From assembly GCA_964654535.1 (NCBI GenBank), contig CAZZIZ010000091.1, positions 1 to 13,282 of the forward strand: a DNA stretch of 13,282 nucleotides, read 5' to 3'. The translations under genes were made by a program, and so were the position numbers. The notes under the pieces are model-generated. The model was given only the letters and a program-made list of their open reading frames with translations, was not told the DNA's origin and did no database searches. Below, in pieces: positions 1 through 7,161 of the stretch (positions are counted from its first letter, which is position 1; each line of letters starts with the position of its first letter). This DNA comes from CAZZIZ01 sp964654535 (GTDB lineage: Bacteria; Bacteroidota; Bacteroidia; Chitinophagales; UBA2359).

Positions 1-779
1 TCAAATCCTCGACGCAACTCCTTTTCTACGTCCACTTCGTTGTTGTTATAGTAATTGTAGTCTTTCAGAATAGTCATAAGGTAGGGATGTGCACGTTCTC
101 GCATTGGGACTTCTAAAGTGGCTTGCACCTTTTCGGCTACCTTATTAATCAGTTCATAGCGGTTGTCCTCGCGCAATTGCAAAACTTCTTTGACCAATAC
201 AATATCCTCATTGCTGAGTTTATGTTGCACTTCTGGATATTGTGGCTGATAGTCCTCGGCTATCTTCACATAAGCAGTATTGCGTAAAGAGGTTCGCGGC
301 TTTAAGGAAATGACTGCGGTTCCTGCAACCATATCGCCAAGACGTTGCCCTTTGCCACCCGCGGCTACGGCTACTAAGGCGACCAGTCCAGAAGCTAATT
401 GAAAGTCAATGATCCGCATTAGCCAACGAATAAAGTACGATCCTATGGTGACTGGCTGACCATTTATCGCGACCACTTTGGTTTTTAGCGCCATCTTACC
501 TATGGATTGTCCGTTAAAAAAAATCTCCATTAATAAGTTGTAGAAAACAATAGGGGAAAAGATGATAATCCCAATAACGATACCTACGGTCGCTCCATCT
601 CTATCGGGAAAAAAATCCCCTCCTTCAGCCAAAAGTGAAACGATAAAAGCAAGGAGAAATATATAAGCGATCATTACTAAACTATCAATAATATCACCCA
701 AAATCCGGTCCCAAAGACTGGCTACTTCATAATCAATTTTAACATTGTGAGCGGTTTCTACTTGTATGTAATGGGGCAT
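1..779 (-). CDS. RDD family membrane protein (3' end outside window)
   Basis: Partial gene: 259 codons are visible from the ATG at 779, and no stop is reached before the window edge. The N-terminal half (about residues 20-160) is an RDD domain. It has the family Arg at 25 and Asp at 32 in DRILGDIID, hydrophobic helices around 34-50 and 66-87, the NGQSIGKM turn (89-96), a third hydrophobic stretch (about 126-140) and the closing RLGDMVAGT motif with Asp149. RDD proteins are small polytopic inner-membrane proteins of mostly unknown function; a few are linked to ion transport. Residues 163 onward form a soluble, probably helical cytoplasmic extension ending near a tyrosine- and asparagine-rich stretch (239-246). 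The gene is divergent from the SpoIIM/MoxR operon, with 80 bp between the starts. RDD genes accompany such clusters in other phyla, so it probably belongs to the same system. The family is certain, the role is not. Confidence 0.9.
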   Translation of the reverse strand, partial: MPHYIQVETAHNVKIDYEVASLWDRILGDIIDSLVMIAYIFLLAFIVSLLAEGGDFFPDRDGATVGIVIGIIIFSPIVFYNLLMEIFFNGQSIGKMALKTKVVAINGQPVTIGSYFIRWLMRIIDFQLASGLVALVAVAAGGKGQRLGDMVAGTAVISLKPRTSLRNTAYVKIAEDYQPQYPEVQHKLSNEDIVLVKEVLQLREDNRYELINKVAEKVQATLEVPMRERAHPYLMTILKDYNYYNNNEVDVEKELRRGF

Positions 780-859
780 TAGTTCTTGTCTTAAATTGAC
801 TTCCTACACAATATATTAATTATATTCATCACCTAGTAGGCAAGCCATATCTATACCAT

Positions 860-1837
860 TTGAAAGAAGTACTTTTCATAAAAAACAATAAAGCGCATTG
901 GAAAAAAGTAGAGACACATCTCAATGGTGTGAATCAATTTTCGGCTGATGGTTTGGCTGATAACTACATTAGGTTGATGGATGATTTGTCTTTTGCTAAG
1001 ACTTTTTATCCCAGTAGCAAACTGGTGCCCTATTTAAGCAATTTGACTGCTCAATTGCACACGTCGGTTTACGCGAACAAAAAGGAAAAAAAGGGACGAT
1101 TTCTAGCGTTTTGGAAATATGAAGTTCCGAAGGCCTCATACGAATGTCGCAAGGAATTACTCTATTCTTTGATTATTTTTTCGATCGCAATTGCAGTGGG
1201 TGTGTTTTCAACTATGCAGGACGATTCTTACGTAAACCAAATTTTGAGTGACCAATACGTAAATATGACCCTGGAGAATATAGAAAAGGGAGATCCTATG
1301 GCAGTCTACAAAAGTGCGGATGAATCGTCCATGTTCGTAGGTATTACTTCAAATAATGTCCGGGTCTCTTTTCTTGCTTATGTTGTTGGCATACTGGGAT
1401 CAATACCTACTGGCCTCATATTAACATTCAATGGTGTTATGGTGGGAGCCTTCATTACTTTTTTCTTTAAGAAAGGGCTGCTTTGGATTGCACTTACGAC
1501 CATATTTATTCACGGAGCATTGGAGCTTTCAGCAATTGTTATTGCCGGGGGAGCTGGCCTAGCTTTGGGGAACAGTTTCTTGTTTCCTAAGACCTACAAA
1601 CGAAGCACTTCATTGTTAGCGGGGGCCAAGAGAAGCTTGAAGGTTATCATTGGATTGGTGCCTGTGTTTATCGTCGCTGGGGCCTTAGAAAGTTTCGTGA
1701 CACGTCATTATTTAGAGATTGGCTCCATTGGTCGAGTGCTTATCATATTATTGTCCTTTGCTTTCATCATTTGGTACTTCATTATTTATCCTGCCCAAGT
1801 AAAAAACTATGACCCAGAAGAAACAGTTAGTACTTAG
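860..1837 (+). CDS. SpoIIM-family (DUF95) integral membrane protein
   Basis: 325 residues starting at TTG; no ATG, GTG or other TTG lies in frame between the upstream stop at 797 and this codon, and the N-terminus MKEVLFIKNNKAHW fits the family. A soluble helical N-terminal part (1-98) precedes about five hydrophobic segments (roughly 100-118, 170-202, 208-240, 260-278, 291-311). SpoIIM hallmarks are visible: an Asn-Asn pair (165-166), Asn191-Gly192 in a glycine-rich helix, and HGALELSAIVIAGGAGLALG (218-237). In Bacillus SpoIIM belongs to the sporulation septum peptidoglycan complex, but non-sporulating bacteria carry homologues next to RDD, MoxR and DUF58 genes, as here. That context suggests a membrane partner of the MoxR ATPase, not a sporulation protein. 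It is the first gene of the plus-strand operon and its end overlaps the next gene by 29 nt. Confidence 0.88.
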   Translation: MKEVLFIKNNKAHWKKVETHLNGVNQFSADGLADNYIRLMDDLSFAKTFYPSSKLVPYLSNLTAQLHTSVYANKKEKKGRFLAFWKYEVPKASYECRKELLYSLIIFSIAIAVGVFSTMQDDSYVNQILSDQYVNMTLENIEKGDPMAVYKSADESSMFVGITSNNVRVSFLAYVVGILGSIPTGLILTFNGVMVGAFITFFFKKGLLWIALTTIFIHGALELSAIVIAGGAGLALGNSFLFPKTYKRSTSLLAGAKRSLKVIIGLVPVFIVAGALESFVTRHYLEIGSIGRVLIILLSFAFIIWYFIIYPAQVKNYDPEETVST

Positions 1838-2753
1838 TAAGCGTCGAGATTTTGGTGCTTGTATTGAAGACGCTTTTATTTTCCTGCGCCGAAACTATGG
1901 TCCAATAGGCAAGTGCTTTTTGTTTTACGCAGCGCCCTTGTTTTTAATAGGCTCCTTGGTTGGCCTCTTTGCTTTCAATTCACTTTTCACTTCCTTTTCT
2001 CCTGGAAATGTCGACTTGCCAGTGATACCTACCGGTGTAAGTATATCTATGTTGGTTTTGTATCTCAGCCTTATGCTCGCCTATTTTATAGTTTATGCAG
2101 TGTCATTTGCTGCGGCCTCTGCATATCACGATAATGGTAATGTAGACGTCAGCTTAGCAGACATCACCGAACGCTTATGGAGTTATACGGGTAAGTTGTT
2201 CGCATTTTTTCTAATGCTAATGGTAATTGTATTTAGCGTGTACGGCATAGTGATTGCACTTATGTTTGCCGCACCACTAATGGGTCTATTGTTTATACCT
2301 TTATTCTTTGTTTTTATTTACTACATGGTGCCTTTACAAATAGCCCCATACATCTTAGTGCATGAAAAAACCACTTACATAGGGGCAATAAAAAGAGCGA
2401 TGCACTTAATCAAACATAATTGGTGGACCACTTTTTTGTTAATATTTGTTGTAAGCCTTATCGCTTCAACCTTATCAGGCATTTTAGTTATACCCGTTTA
2501 CGTAATGATGGTTGTGCAGATGATAGGCAGTCCAGAACCAGAAGCAGTTTTCGGTCAAATGGGTTTTTGGTTCGCACTAATGATGATACTTTCTTTTTTG
2601 GGATCGATGTTGTCTTCGGTTTTTACCAATAGTTCTCTCGTAATGAAATATTACGATCTGGTTGCACAAAAAGATAGCTCTCACTGGAATGATCGCATTG
2701 ACCAAATTGGTAACCGCAACGATTCGATGTTTGAAAATGAAGGAGAGTATTAA
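1809..2753 (+). CDS. Six-helix membrane protein of unknown function in the MoxR/DUF58 operon
   Basis: 314 residues. I do not recognise a firmly named family. The protein has a short basic N-terminus (QKKQLVLSKRRDF) and about six hydrophobic segments near residues 36-58, 78-104, 129-155, 157-178, 207-238 and 252-277. It ends in a polar tail rich in Asp and Asn. The stretch AIKRAMHLIKHNWWTTFLLI (193-212) resembles the amphipathic repeat seen in polytopic proteins related to the membrane domain of glycerophosphodiester phosphodiesterase, but this is a weak resemblance. The ATG lies 29 nt inside the end of the SpoIIM gene, and its own end overlaps the DUF4129 gene by 17 nt, so it is a coupled member of the operon. 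It is probably an inner-membrane component working with the SpoIIM and DUF4129 proteins. That the gene is real is sure; its function is unknown. Confidence 0.85.
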   Translation: MTQKKQLVLSKRRDFGACIEDAFIFLRRNYGPIGKCFLFYAAPLFLIGSLVGLFAFNSLFTSFSPGNVDLPVIPTGVSISMLVLYLSLMLAYFIVYAVSFAAASAYHDNGNVDVSLADITERLWSYTGKLFAFFLMLMVIVFSVYGIVIALMFAAPLMGLLFIPLFFVFIYYMVPLQIAPYILVHEKTTYIGAIKRAMHLIKHNWWTTFLLIFVVSLIASTLSGILVIPVYVMMVVQMIGSPEPEAVFGQMGFWFALMMILSFLGSMLSSVFTNSSLVMKYYDLVAQKDSSHWNDRIDQIGNRNDSMFENEGEY

Positions 2754-3543
2754 GCGAGTAATTTTTCTTTCTCTTTGGTTTTGTCTTTTAACACTCGCTG
2801 CTTTCGGCCAAAGTGATGAGCAGAATGAGGATATGATTGTCATTGATGACGATATTATCGTCATTAACAAAGAATCGGATCCGGAGAATCTACATGCTGC
2901 ACCTATAAACGAATCACAAGCCGATCTGCGGACTTTCGATACAGAAAAGCTAGAAGCGTATCGTCGCTCCGGCCGGTTTAACTATGATGACGACCCCGAG
3001 TATGAAAGCAATTGGCTCAGTAAAGTTTGGTTGATTGCAAAGAGATGGTTTAACGATATGTTCGGTAAAACGGGCGGCAATATATTGAGTCAGATTTTCA
3101 AGTGGAGTGTCATTGTCCTCGGAATAGGCTTCCTGCTCTACTTTTTACTACAGGCCACTGGCAATTCAATTATAAAAAAAGAACGCAAAGACAAGTTTCT
3201 GCATCTTGAAACTCTAGATCAAAGCGTTTCAGAACAAACCTTAGATCAGTTATTAGAAGCAGCCATTGCAAATGGTGAGCATCGTGCGGTCATTAGGTTG
3301 TACTTTCTCAAATGCCTGCGTAAGCTCGACGACAACGAAGAAATAGTTTGGCGAGACAACAAAACGAACTACGAATACAGCAACGAATTAAAGAGAGACG
3401 TACTATCAGCTCCATTTGCCGAACTCATTAGTATTTACGAACACGTGTGGTATGGCGAATTCGACGTCAACCAATCAGAATACGAAACCTATAGCGCTCA
3501 GTTCAAATCATTTTTAGAGAAAATTACAAGAACAAAAGTGTGA
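2737..3543 (+). CDS. DUF4129 domain protein with signal peptide and one transmembrane helix
   Basis: 268 residues. I chose the ATG at 2737, not the in-frame one at 2662, because it places a clean signal peptide at the N-terminus: basic MKESIKR, hydrophobic core, then LAAFGQ with likely cleavage before Gln25. A periplasmic region follows, with an acidic stretch (DMIVIDDDIIVI, 32-43) and RFNYDDDPEYE (80-90). A transmembrane helix lies at about 119-140 and a cytoplasmic DUF4129 domain at about 172-260. Domain hallmarks are HRAVIRLYFLKCLRKL (182-197), KTNYEYSNEL (209-218) and the VWYGEFDV motif (237-244). DUF4129 proteins are regularly encoded with MoxR, DUF58 and transglutaminase-type genes; their biochemical role is not established. 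The gene overlaps its upstream neighbour by 17 nt and its downstream neighbour by 4 nt (GTGA). Confidence 0.88.
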   Translation: MKESIKRVIFLSLWFCLLTLAAFGQSDEQNEDMIVIDDDIIVINKESDPENLHAAPINESQADLRTFDTEKLEAYRRSGRFNYDDDPEYESNWLSKVWLIAKRWFNDMFGKTGGNILSQIFKWSVIVLGIGFLLYFLLQATGNSIIKKERKDKFLHLETLDQSVSEQTLDQLLEAAIANGEHRAVIRLYFLKCLRKLDDNEEIVWRDNKTNYEYSNELKRDVLSAPFAELISIYEHVWYGEFDVNQSEYETYSAQFKSFLEKITRTKV

Positions 3544-4805
3544 ATTGGTCTAAGGAAAATAAAGAGATAGTCAGATATCTAGTTCTGATGACTGTGATCG
3601 CAATGGCCATTGCTTTTATAATGCCTCGTGAAATCGATTGGCGACCATCATTTGAAAAAGATGAAACGAAACCCTTCGGCAGTCTCATTGTGCACGATGA
3701 GTTGAATAGAATTTTTCCGTCTGATGAAATAAGCGTTAATACCAAACCATTCTACAACGATATAGGGGGCCGCGATTACAAAAACCACAACTTAATAATG
3801 CTGGACTATGCTTTTAATGGTGACTCCCTGGAACTAGCGCAGTTGTTTAATTTTGTACGTAATGGAAACAACGCTTTCATTAGCAGCACCGATTTTGGCT
3901 ATGGCCTGCAAGACTCGCTTGGATTTGAAACACAATACGATTTCAACTATGACGGAGGCAACTTAAATCTTAGCAATGCAGACGCGCTGCTGTACTTATA
4001 CAATCAAGATGTAGAAGAACAACAATACTACGTCAAAACCAATCGCACGAATTCATATTTTGTTGACGACTACGATTCTACTTACTACTTAATTGATTCG
4101 CTTAATCAGGACGTTAAGTCCTATAGTCGAATTGGCTATTTTAAGTCATCAGAAGAAGACGAAAGAGAGCTCAGCAATTTCATTCGCATTCAATATGGCG
4201 AAGGAAATTTTTACCTCCACTTATTCCCCTATGCATTTACCAATTACGGTATACTTAAGGACGAGAACCACGAGTATGTTTCTAAATGCCTATCCTACTT
4301 ACCGCAGCAAAACACGATTTGGGATGAGTACTATAAGCCCAATTCTTCCGCAGCGGTTGCAATTGGTCAATCACCATTTAGTGTACTACTTCGGTCTAGT
4401 TCAATGAAATGGGCTTACTGGTTGGGATTCTTTACACTTCTACTATTCATGCTGTTCTACGCCAAGCGCCGACAACGAATAATCCCGGTTATAGAGCCAT
4501 ACAAAAACGAAAGCCTCGATTTCAGCAAAACCATTGCCTCACTCTACTTTCAGAAGCACAACAATGCCGACCTAGCGAAGAAGAAAGCCCGCTATTTCCG
4601 AGATTATGTGAGTCGTAGATTCTATTTGAAACATTTCTCCGTAGACGACAAAGGAATTGACAGCTTGGTGGGCAAAAGCAATTACGATCGAGATCAGTTA
4701 ACTGATCTATTCAACTGGATAAATAAAGGCGCGCAACCAAGCGTAAGCGACCGAGAACTTATAGAAATAAGCAAAAGACTAAATCACTTTTACCGAGATA
4801 ACTAA
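3540..4805 (+). CDS. DUF4350 domain protein
   Basis: 421 residues from a GTG start that overlaps the preceding TGA stop in a GTGA junction. Layout: a short cytoplasmic N-terminus, a transmembrane helix (about 11-28), a long extracytoplasmic region (about 30-288), a second helix (about 291-307) followed by the basic stop-transfer AKRRQR, and a cytoplasmic tail of about 110 residues rich in charged helices. The middle region fits DUF4350, a Rossmann-like fold related to GATase-like domains: the LIVHDELNRI start (49-58), LIMLDYAF (85-92), LFNFVRNGNNAFISS (102-116), and the closing GEGNFYLHLFPYAFTNYG (220-237). It sits directly between the DUF4129 gene and moxR (5 nt before the latter), the usual neighbourhood of the family. 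The likely role is an envelope-facing, membrane-anchored partner of the MoxR/DUF58 pair; no enzymatic activity can be assigned. Confidence 0.85.
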   Translation: MNWSKENKEIVRYLVLMTVIAMAIAFIMPREIDWRPSFEKDETKPFGSLIVHDELNRIFPSDEISVNTKPFYNDIGGRDYKNHNLIMLDYAFNGDSLELAQLFNFVRNGNNAFISSTDFGYGLQDSLGFETQYDFNYDGGNLNLSNADALLYLYNQDVEEQQYYVKTNRTNSYFVDDYDSTYYLIDSLNQDVKSYSRIGYFKSSEEDERELSNFIRIQYGEGNFYLHLFPYAFTNYGILKDENHEYVSKCLSYLPQQNTIWDEYYKPNSSAAVAIGQSPFSVLLRSSSMKWAYWLGFFTLLLFMLFYAKRRQRIIPVIEPYKNESLDFSKTIASLYFQKHNNADLAKKKARYFRDYVSRRFYLKHFSVDDKGIDSLVGKSNYDRDQLTDLFNWINKGAQPSVSDRELIEISKRLNHFYRDN

Positions 4806-4810
4806 TACAG

Positions 4811-5776
4811 ATGTTTGAAGAAAGAACCGACCTAAGTGGCGTAAGAGATTCCATCCAAAAACTAAAGGATGAGATTCAAAAGATAATTGTAGGACAAGAA
4901 GAAATGATCAACCTGTTGATTGCTTCCCTACTCGCCCGAGGCCACGTACTCATAGAAGGAAACCCTGGGGTCGCCAAAACGCTCACCGTGAAACTGCTCT
5001 CCAGAGCCTTGTCTACGGGCTTTTCGCGGATACAATTCACCCCAGACCTTATGCCTTCCGACGTTTCGGGAACCAGCATCTACAATTTCAAAAGCTCGGA
5101 GTTTGAATTTAAGAAAGGGCCTATTTTTTCCAATCTTGTTTTAATAGACGAAATAAACAGAGCCCCAGCAAAAACCCAAGCTGCGCTTTTTGAAGTAATG
5201 GAGGAAAAGCAATTGACCTATGATGGAGTAACCTATCCTATGGACGGCCTGTTTATGATAGCAGCCACTCAAAACCCCATAGAAATGGAAGGCACCTACC
5301 GCTTACCAGAAGCGCAAATGGATCGCTTTCTCTTTAAAATAAACGTGGATTATCCGAGTGCCGAGAACGAGGAAAAACTGTTGGGTAACTTTCATAAAAT
5401 GAGAAATACCAACGATCTGACTGTAATCCAAAAAGTAGTTGGCGCCAGCGAAATGCAGGGGCATCAAAACTTAATTGGCGATGTCGTGGTCGAAGACAAG
5501 TTGCTCAAATACATAGTAAACCTCGTACAGAAAACACGAAACAATCGAGACATCACCATTGGAGCATCGCCTAGAGCTTCGCAGGCCATATTAGCTGGAG
5601 CAAAAGCAATTGCGGTTATTAATGGACGCGACTTTGTAGTTCCAGACGACATAGTATATATCGCTCCTCCAGCCTTGCGTCATAGAATACAGCTATCTCC
5701 AGAAAAGGAAATGGAAGGCGCCACTCCCGACGATGTTATTCAAAACCTCATAAAAAGCATCGAAGTTCCGCGCTAG
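4811..5776 (+). CDS. MoxR-family AAA+ ATPase
   Basis: 321 residues, normal length for the family. Visible ATPase motifs are Walker A GNPGVAKT (50-57), Walker B LVLIDE (109-114) followed by INRAPAKTQAALFEVMEE, sensor 1 in AATQNP with Asn155, and LPEAQMDRF (165-173) with the Asp-Arg pair expected for the arginine-finger region. A sensor-2-like GASPRAS lies in the C-terminal lid. The MPSDVSG loop (81-87) is a MoxR signature. MoxR ATPases act as chaperone-like remodelling machines that work with von Willebrand A (vWA) or DUF58 proteins, for example in activating metalloenzymes or in envelope stress responses. The next gene encodes such a DUF58 protein and overlaps this stop by one base (TAGTG), so the two products are probably made together. 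This is the energy-supplying cytoplasmic component of the cluster. Confidence 0.96.
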   Translation: MFEERTDLSGVRDSIQKLKDEIQKIIVGQEEMINLLIASLLARGHVLIEGNPGVAKTLTVKLLSRALSTGFSRIQFTPDLMPSDVSGTSIYNFKSSEFEFKKGPIFSNLVLIDEINRAPAKTQAALFEVMEEKQLTYDGVTYPMDGLFMIAATQNPIEMEGTYRLPEAQMDRFLFKINVDYPSAENEEKLLGNFHKMRNTNDLTVIQKVVGASEMQGHQNLIGDVVVEDKLLKYIVNLVQKTRNNRDITIGASPRASQAILAGAKAIAVINGRDFVVPDDIVYIAPPALRHRIQLSPEKEMEGATPDDVIQNLIKSIEVPR

Positions 5777-6930
5777 TGATTAAGTTTCTTTCTCAACTTT
5801 TTATTAAAGCGCGNNNNNNNNNNNNNNNNNNNNNNNNNNNNNNNNNNNNNNNNNNNNNNNNNNNNNNNNNNNNNNNNNNNNNNNNNNNNNNNNNNNNNNN
5901 NNNNNNNNNNNNNGTAAGAGATATTCTGTGGCACGAAACTATGGAGTCGAAAGAAAGAAAACTACTTACTTACGATTTACGCCCAACTAAACGCGGCGAT
6001 TACGATTTCGGAGCCATCAACATATACGCCAGCAGCCAACTCGGATTACTCAGCCGCAGATATCGATTTGCCGAACACCAAATGATAGCGGTCTACCCAA
6101 GCTATATGCAAATGAAACGCTACGAACTGGTGGCCTTTTCGCAAAGACTATCAGAACTAGGTATAAAGAAAATTCGCAAGATCGGTCAGAGCATGGAGTT
6201 CGAACAAATCAAAGAATACGTTCCAGGCGACGACCCGCGGGTGATTAATTGGAAAGCTTCCGCCCGAAGAAACGAACTGATGGTCAATCAATTTGAAGAC
6301 GAAAAATCTCAAAGGGTTTACAGCATCATTGACAAAGGTCGTTTAATGAAAATGCCTTTTGATGGCCTTAGCCTGCTTGACTACAGCATCAATGCCAGCT
6401 TGGTTATTAGCAATATTGCTATTAAAAAACAAGACAAAGCGGGTTTACTCACTTTCTCCAATAAACTCAGCGCCTTTCTGCCTGCAGAAAAACGCCCATC
6501 ACAAATACGCAAAATTCAGCATCACCTATTCAATCAAAAGACACGATATCTAGAAAGTAACTACAGTTTGCTCACCGCTTTTGTAGCTCGGAAAATAACC
6601 CAGCGCAGCCTTCTGCTTCTATATACAAATTTTGAAAGCTACATCACTTTCGAACGGCAACTACCCTATTTCAAAGCGCTTGCCAGAAGACACTTACTCG
6701 TCGTTGTATTTTTTCACAACACCGGCTTGAAAGAACTCATAGATACAGCACCCAACAACCTCGAAGAAATATACGAGCAGTCCATAGCCGAAAATTTCGT
6801 TTACGAAAAAGAACGAATCGTGAGAGAAATGCGCAGGCAAGGAATACTTTCTATACTTACTACGCCAAAAGAACTCACTGTAAACACTATCAATAAGTAC
6901 TTAGAGATTAAGGCAAGGGGGATGTTGTAA
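5776..6930 (+). CDS. DUF58 (vWA-like) protein, interrupted by an assembly gap
   Basis: A GTG start overlaps the moxR stop by one base. Thirteen codons are readable, then 100 N, then the rest of a DUF58 protein in the same frame (frame agreement across a placeholder gap may be chance). After the gap come DLRPTKRGDYDFGAINIYAS, the core signature FEQIKEYVPGDDPRVINWKA with ARRNELMV just after it, and a vWA-like C-terminal half (YSIIDKGRLMKMPF onward, then DKAGLLTFSNKL). The usual DUF58 N-terminal pair of membrane helices and the start of the beta domain are missing and must lie in the gap. The length as assembled is 384 codons, shorter than the 430 or so I expect for Bacteroidota members. DUF58 proteins are the usual partners of MoxR ATPases. 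The metal-site motif is degenerate (IIDKGR instead of DxSxS), apparently common in this clade. Likely last gene of the operon. Confidence 0.9.
   Translation: MIKFLSQLFIKAXXXXXXXXXXXXXXXXXXXXXXXXXXXXXXXXXXVRDILWHETMESKERKLLTYDLRPTKRGDYDFGAINIYASSQLGLLSRRYRFAEHQMIAVYPSYMQMKRYELVAFSQRLSELGIKKIRKIGQSMEFEQIKEYVPGDDPRVINWKASARRNELMVNQFEDEKSQRVYSIIDKGRLMKMPFDGLSLLDYSINASLVISNIAIKKQDKAGLLTFSNKLSAFLPAEKRPSQIRKIQHHLFNQKTRYLESNYSLLTAFVARKITQRSLLLLYTNFESYITFERQLPYFKALARRHLLVVVFFHNTGLKELIDTAPNNLEEIYEQSIAENFVYEKERIVREMRRQGILSILTTPKELTVNTINKYLEIKARGML
5814..5913. other. Assembly gap of 100 N
   Basis: Exactly 100 N, the usual placeholder for a scaffold gap of unknown length, so the true distance is not given by the sequence. 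It lies after codon 13 of the DUF58 gene. From the family layout about 100 residues, including two transmembrane helices, should sit between the readable N-terminus and the DLRPTKRG motif, so the real gap is probably nearer 300 nt. Confidence 0.97.
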
Positions 6931-6936
6931 ATGTTG

Positions 6937-7119
6937 TGGGCGCTCCCCTTCTTTCGCAAAGCGAAAAGGGTCGGGCTGTCCAGGACTCCGCGTTCGCTTC
7001 GGTCTCTTTCTTGCGCTGCCAACGCATCTGCTTCTACCGCTAAGGCGGTAAGCACAAGCGGGCAGCACAAAAGAGACTGCTCCCTTTGGTCGCATCCTTC
7101 CCATCCCTAGCGCGGGTCC
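6937..7119. repeat. GC-richer hairpin-rich intergenic element, probable Bacteroidota dispersed repeat
   Basis: This stretch between the DUF58 and methyltransferase genes is clearly richer in G and C than its flanks and full of inverted repeats. There is a hairpin TTTCGC (6952-6957) / GCGAAA (6961-6966) with an AAA loop. A nested structure has an outer stem GTCTCTTT (7002-7009) / AAAGAGAC (7070-7077), an inner stem GCTGCC (7015-7020) / GGCAGC (7061-7066) and an apical hairpin TACCGC (7035-7040) / GCGGTA (7045-7050). TAGCGC (7108-7113) and GCGCTA (7129-7134) pair at the right edge. The order GGGCG, CCCC, GGGTCGGGCTGTCC, a long stem, then CATCCCTAGCGC matches from memory an intergenic sequence scattered through many Bacteroidota genomes, where it produces spurious short ORFs. 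I know no accepted name. A repeat mobilised by a REP-type transposase or a structured RNA are both possible. Copy number cannot be judged from one window. Confidence 0.65.
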
Positions 7120-7161
7120 AAGGAAAATGCGCTAATTTTCAATTTCAAACTTATAAGTAAA

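Noticed and set aside
780..859. Divergent promoters between the RDD and SpoIIM genes
   Set aside because: The 80 bp must hold promoters, but I found no TAnnTTTG match with a properly spaced TTG on either strand; only near matches such as TATATTGT on the minus strand, too weak to annotate.
2662..2736. Earlier in-frame ATG for the DUF4129 gene
   Set aside because: It would add 25 residues before a perfect signal peptide and lengthen the overlap with the upstream gene to 92 nt; the ATG at 2737 is the better start.
6801..7104. Minus-strand open frames (6801-7070 and 6901-7104) between the DUF58 and methyltransferase genes
   Set aside because: They run through the hairpin-rich repeat element and into the DUF58 coding end, have Arg/Ser/Ala-rich composition unlike neighbouring proteins, and look like the spurious ORFs this kind of repeat usually yields.
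6931..7110. Plus-strand 59-codon frame starting right after the DUF58 stop
   Set aside because: It lies fully inside the repeat element and its product (many Ser, Arg and Cys) has no protein-like pattern; stem-loop structure explains the sequence better.
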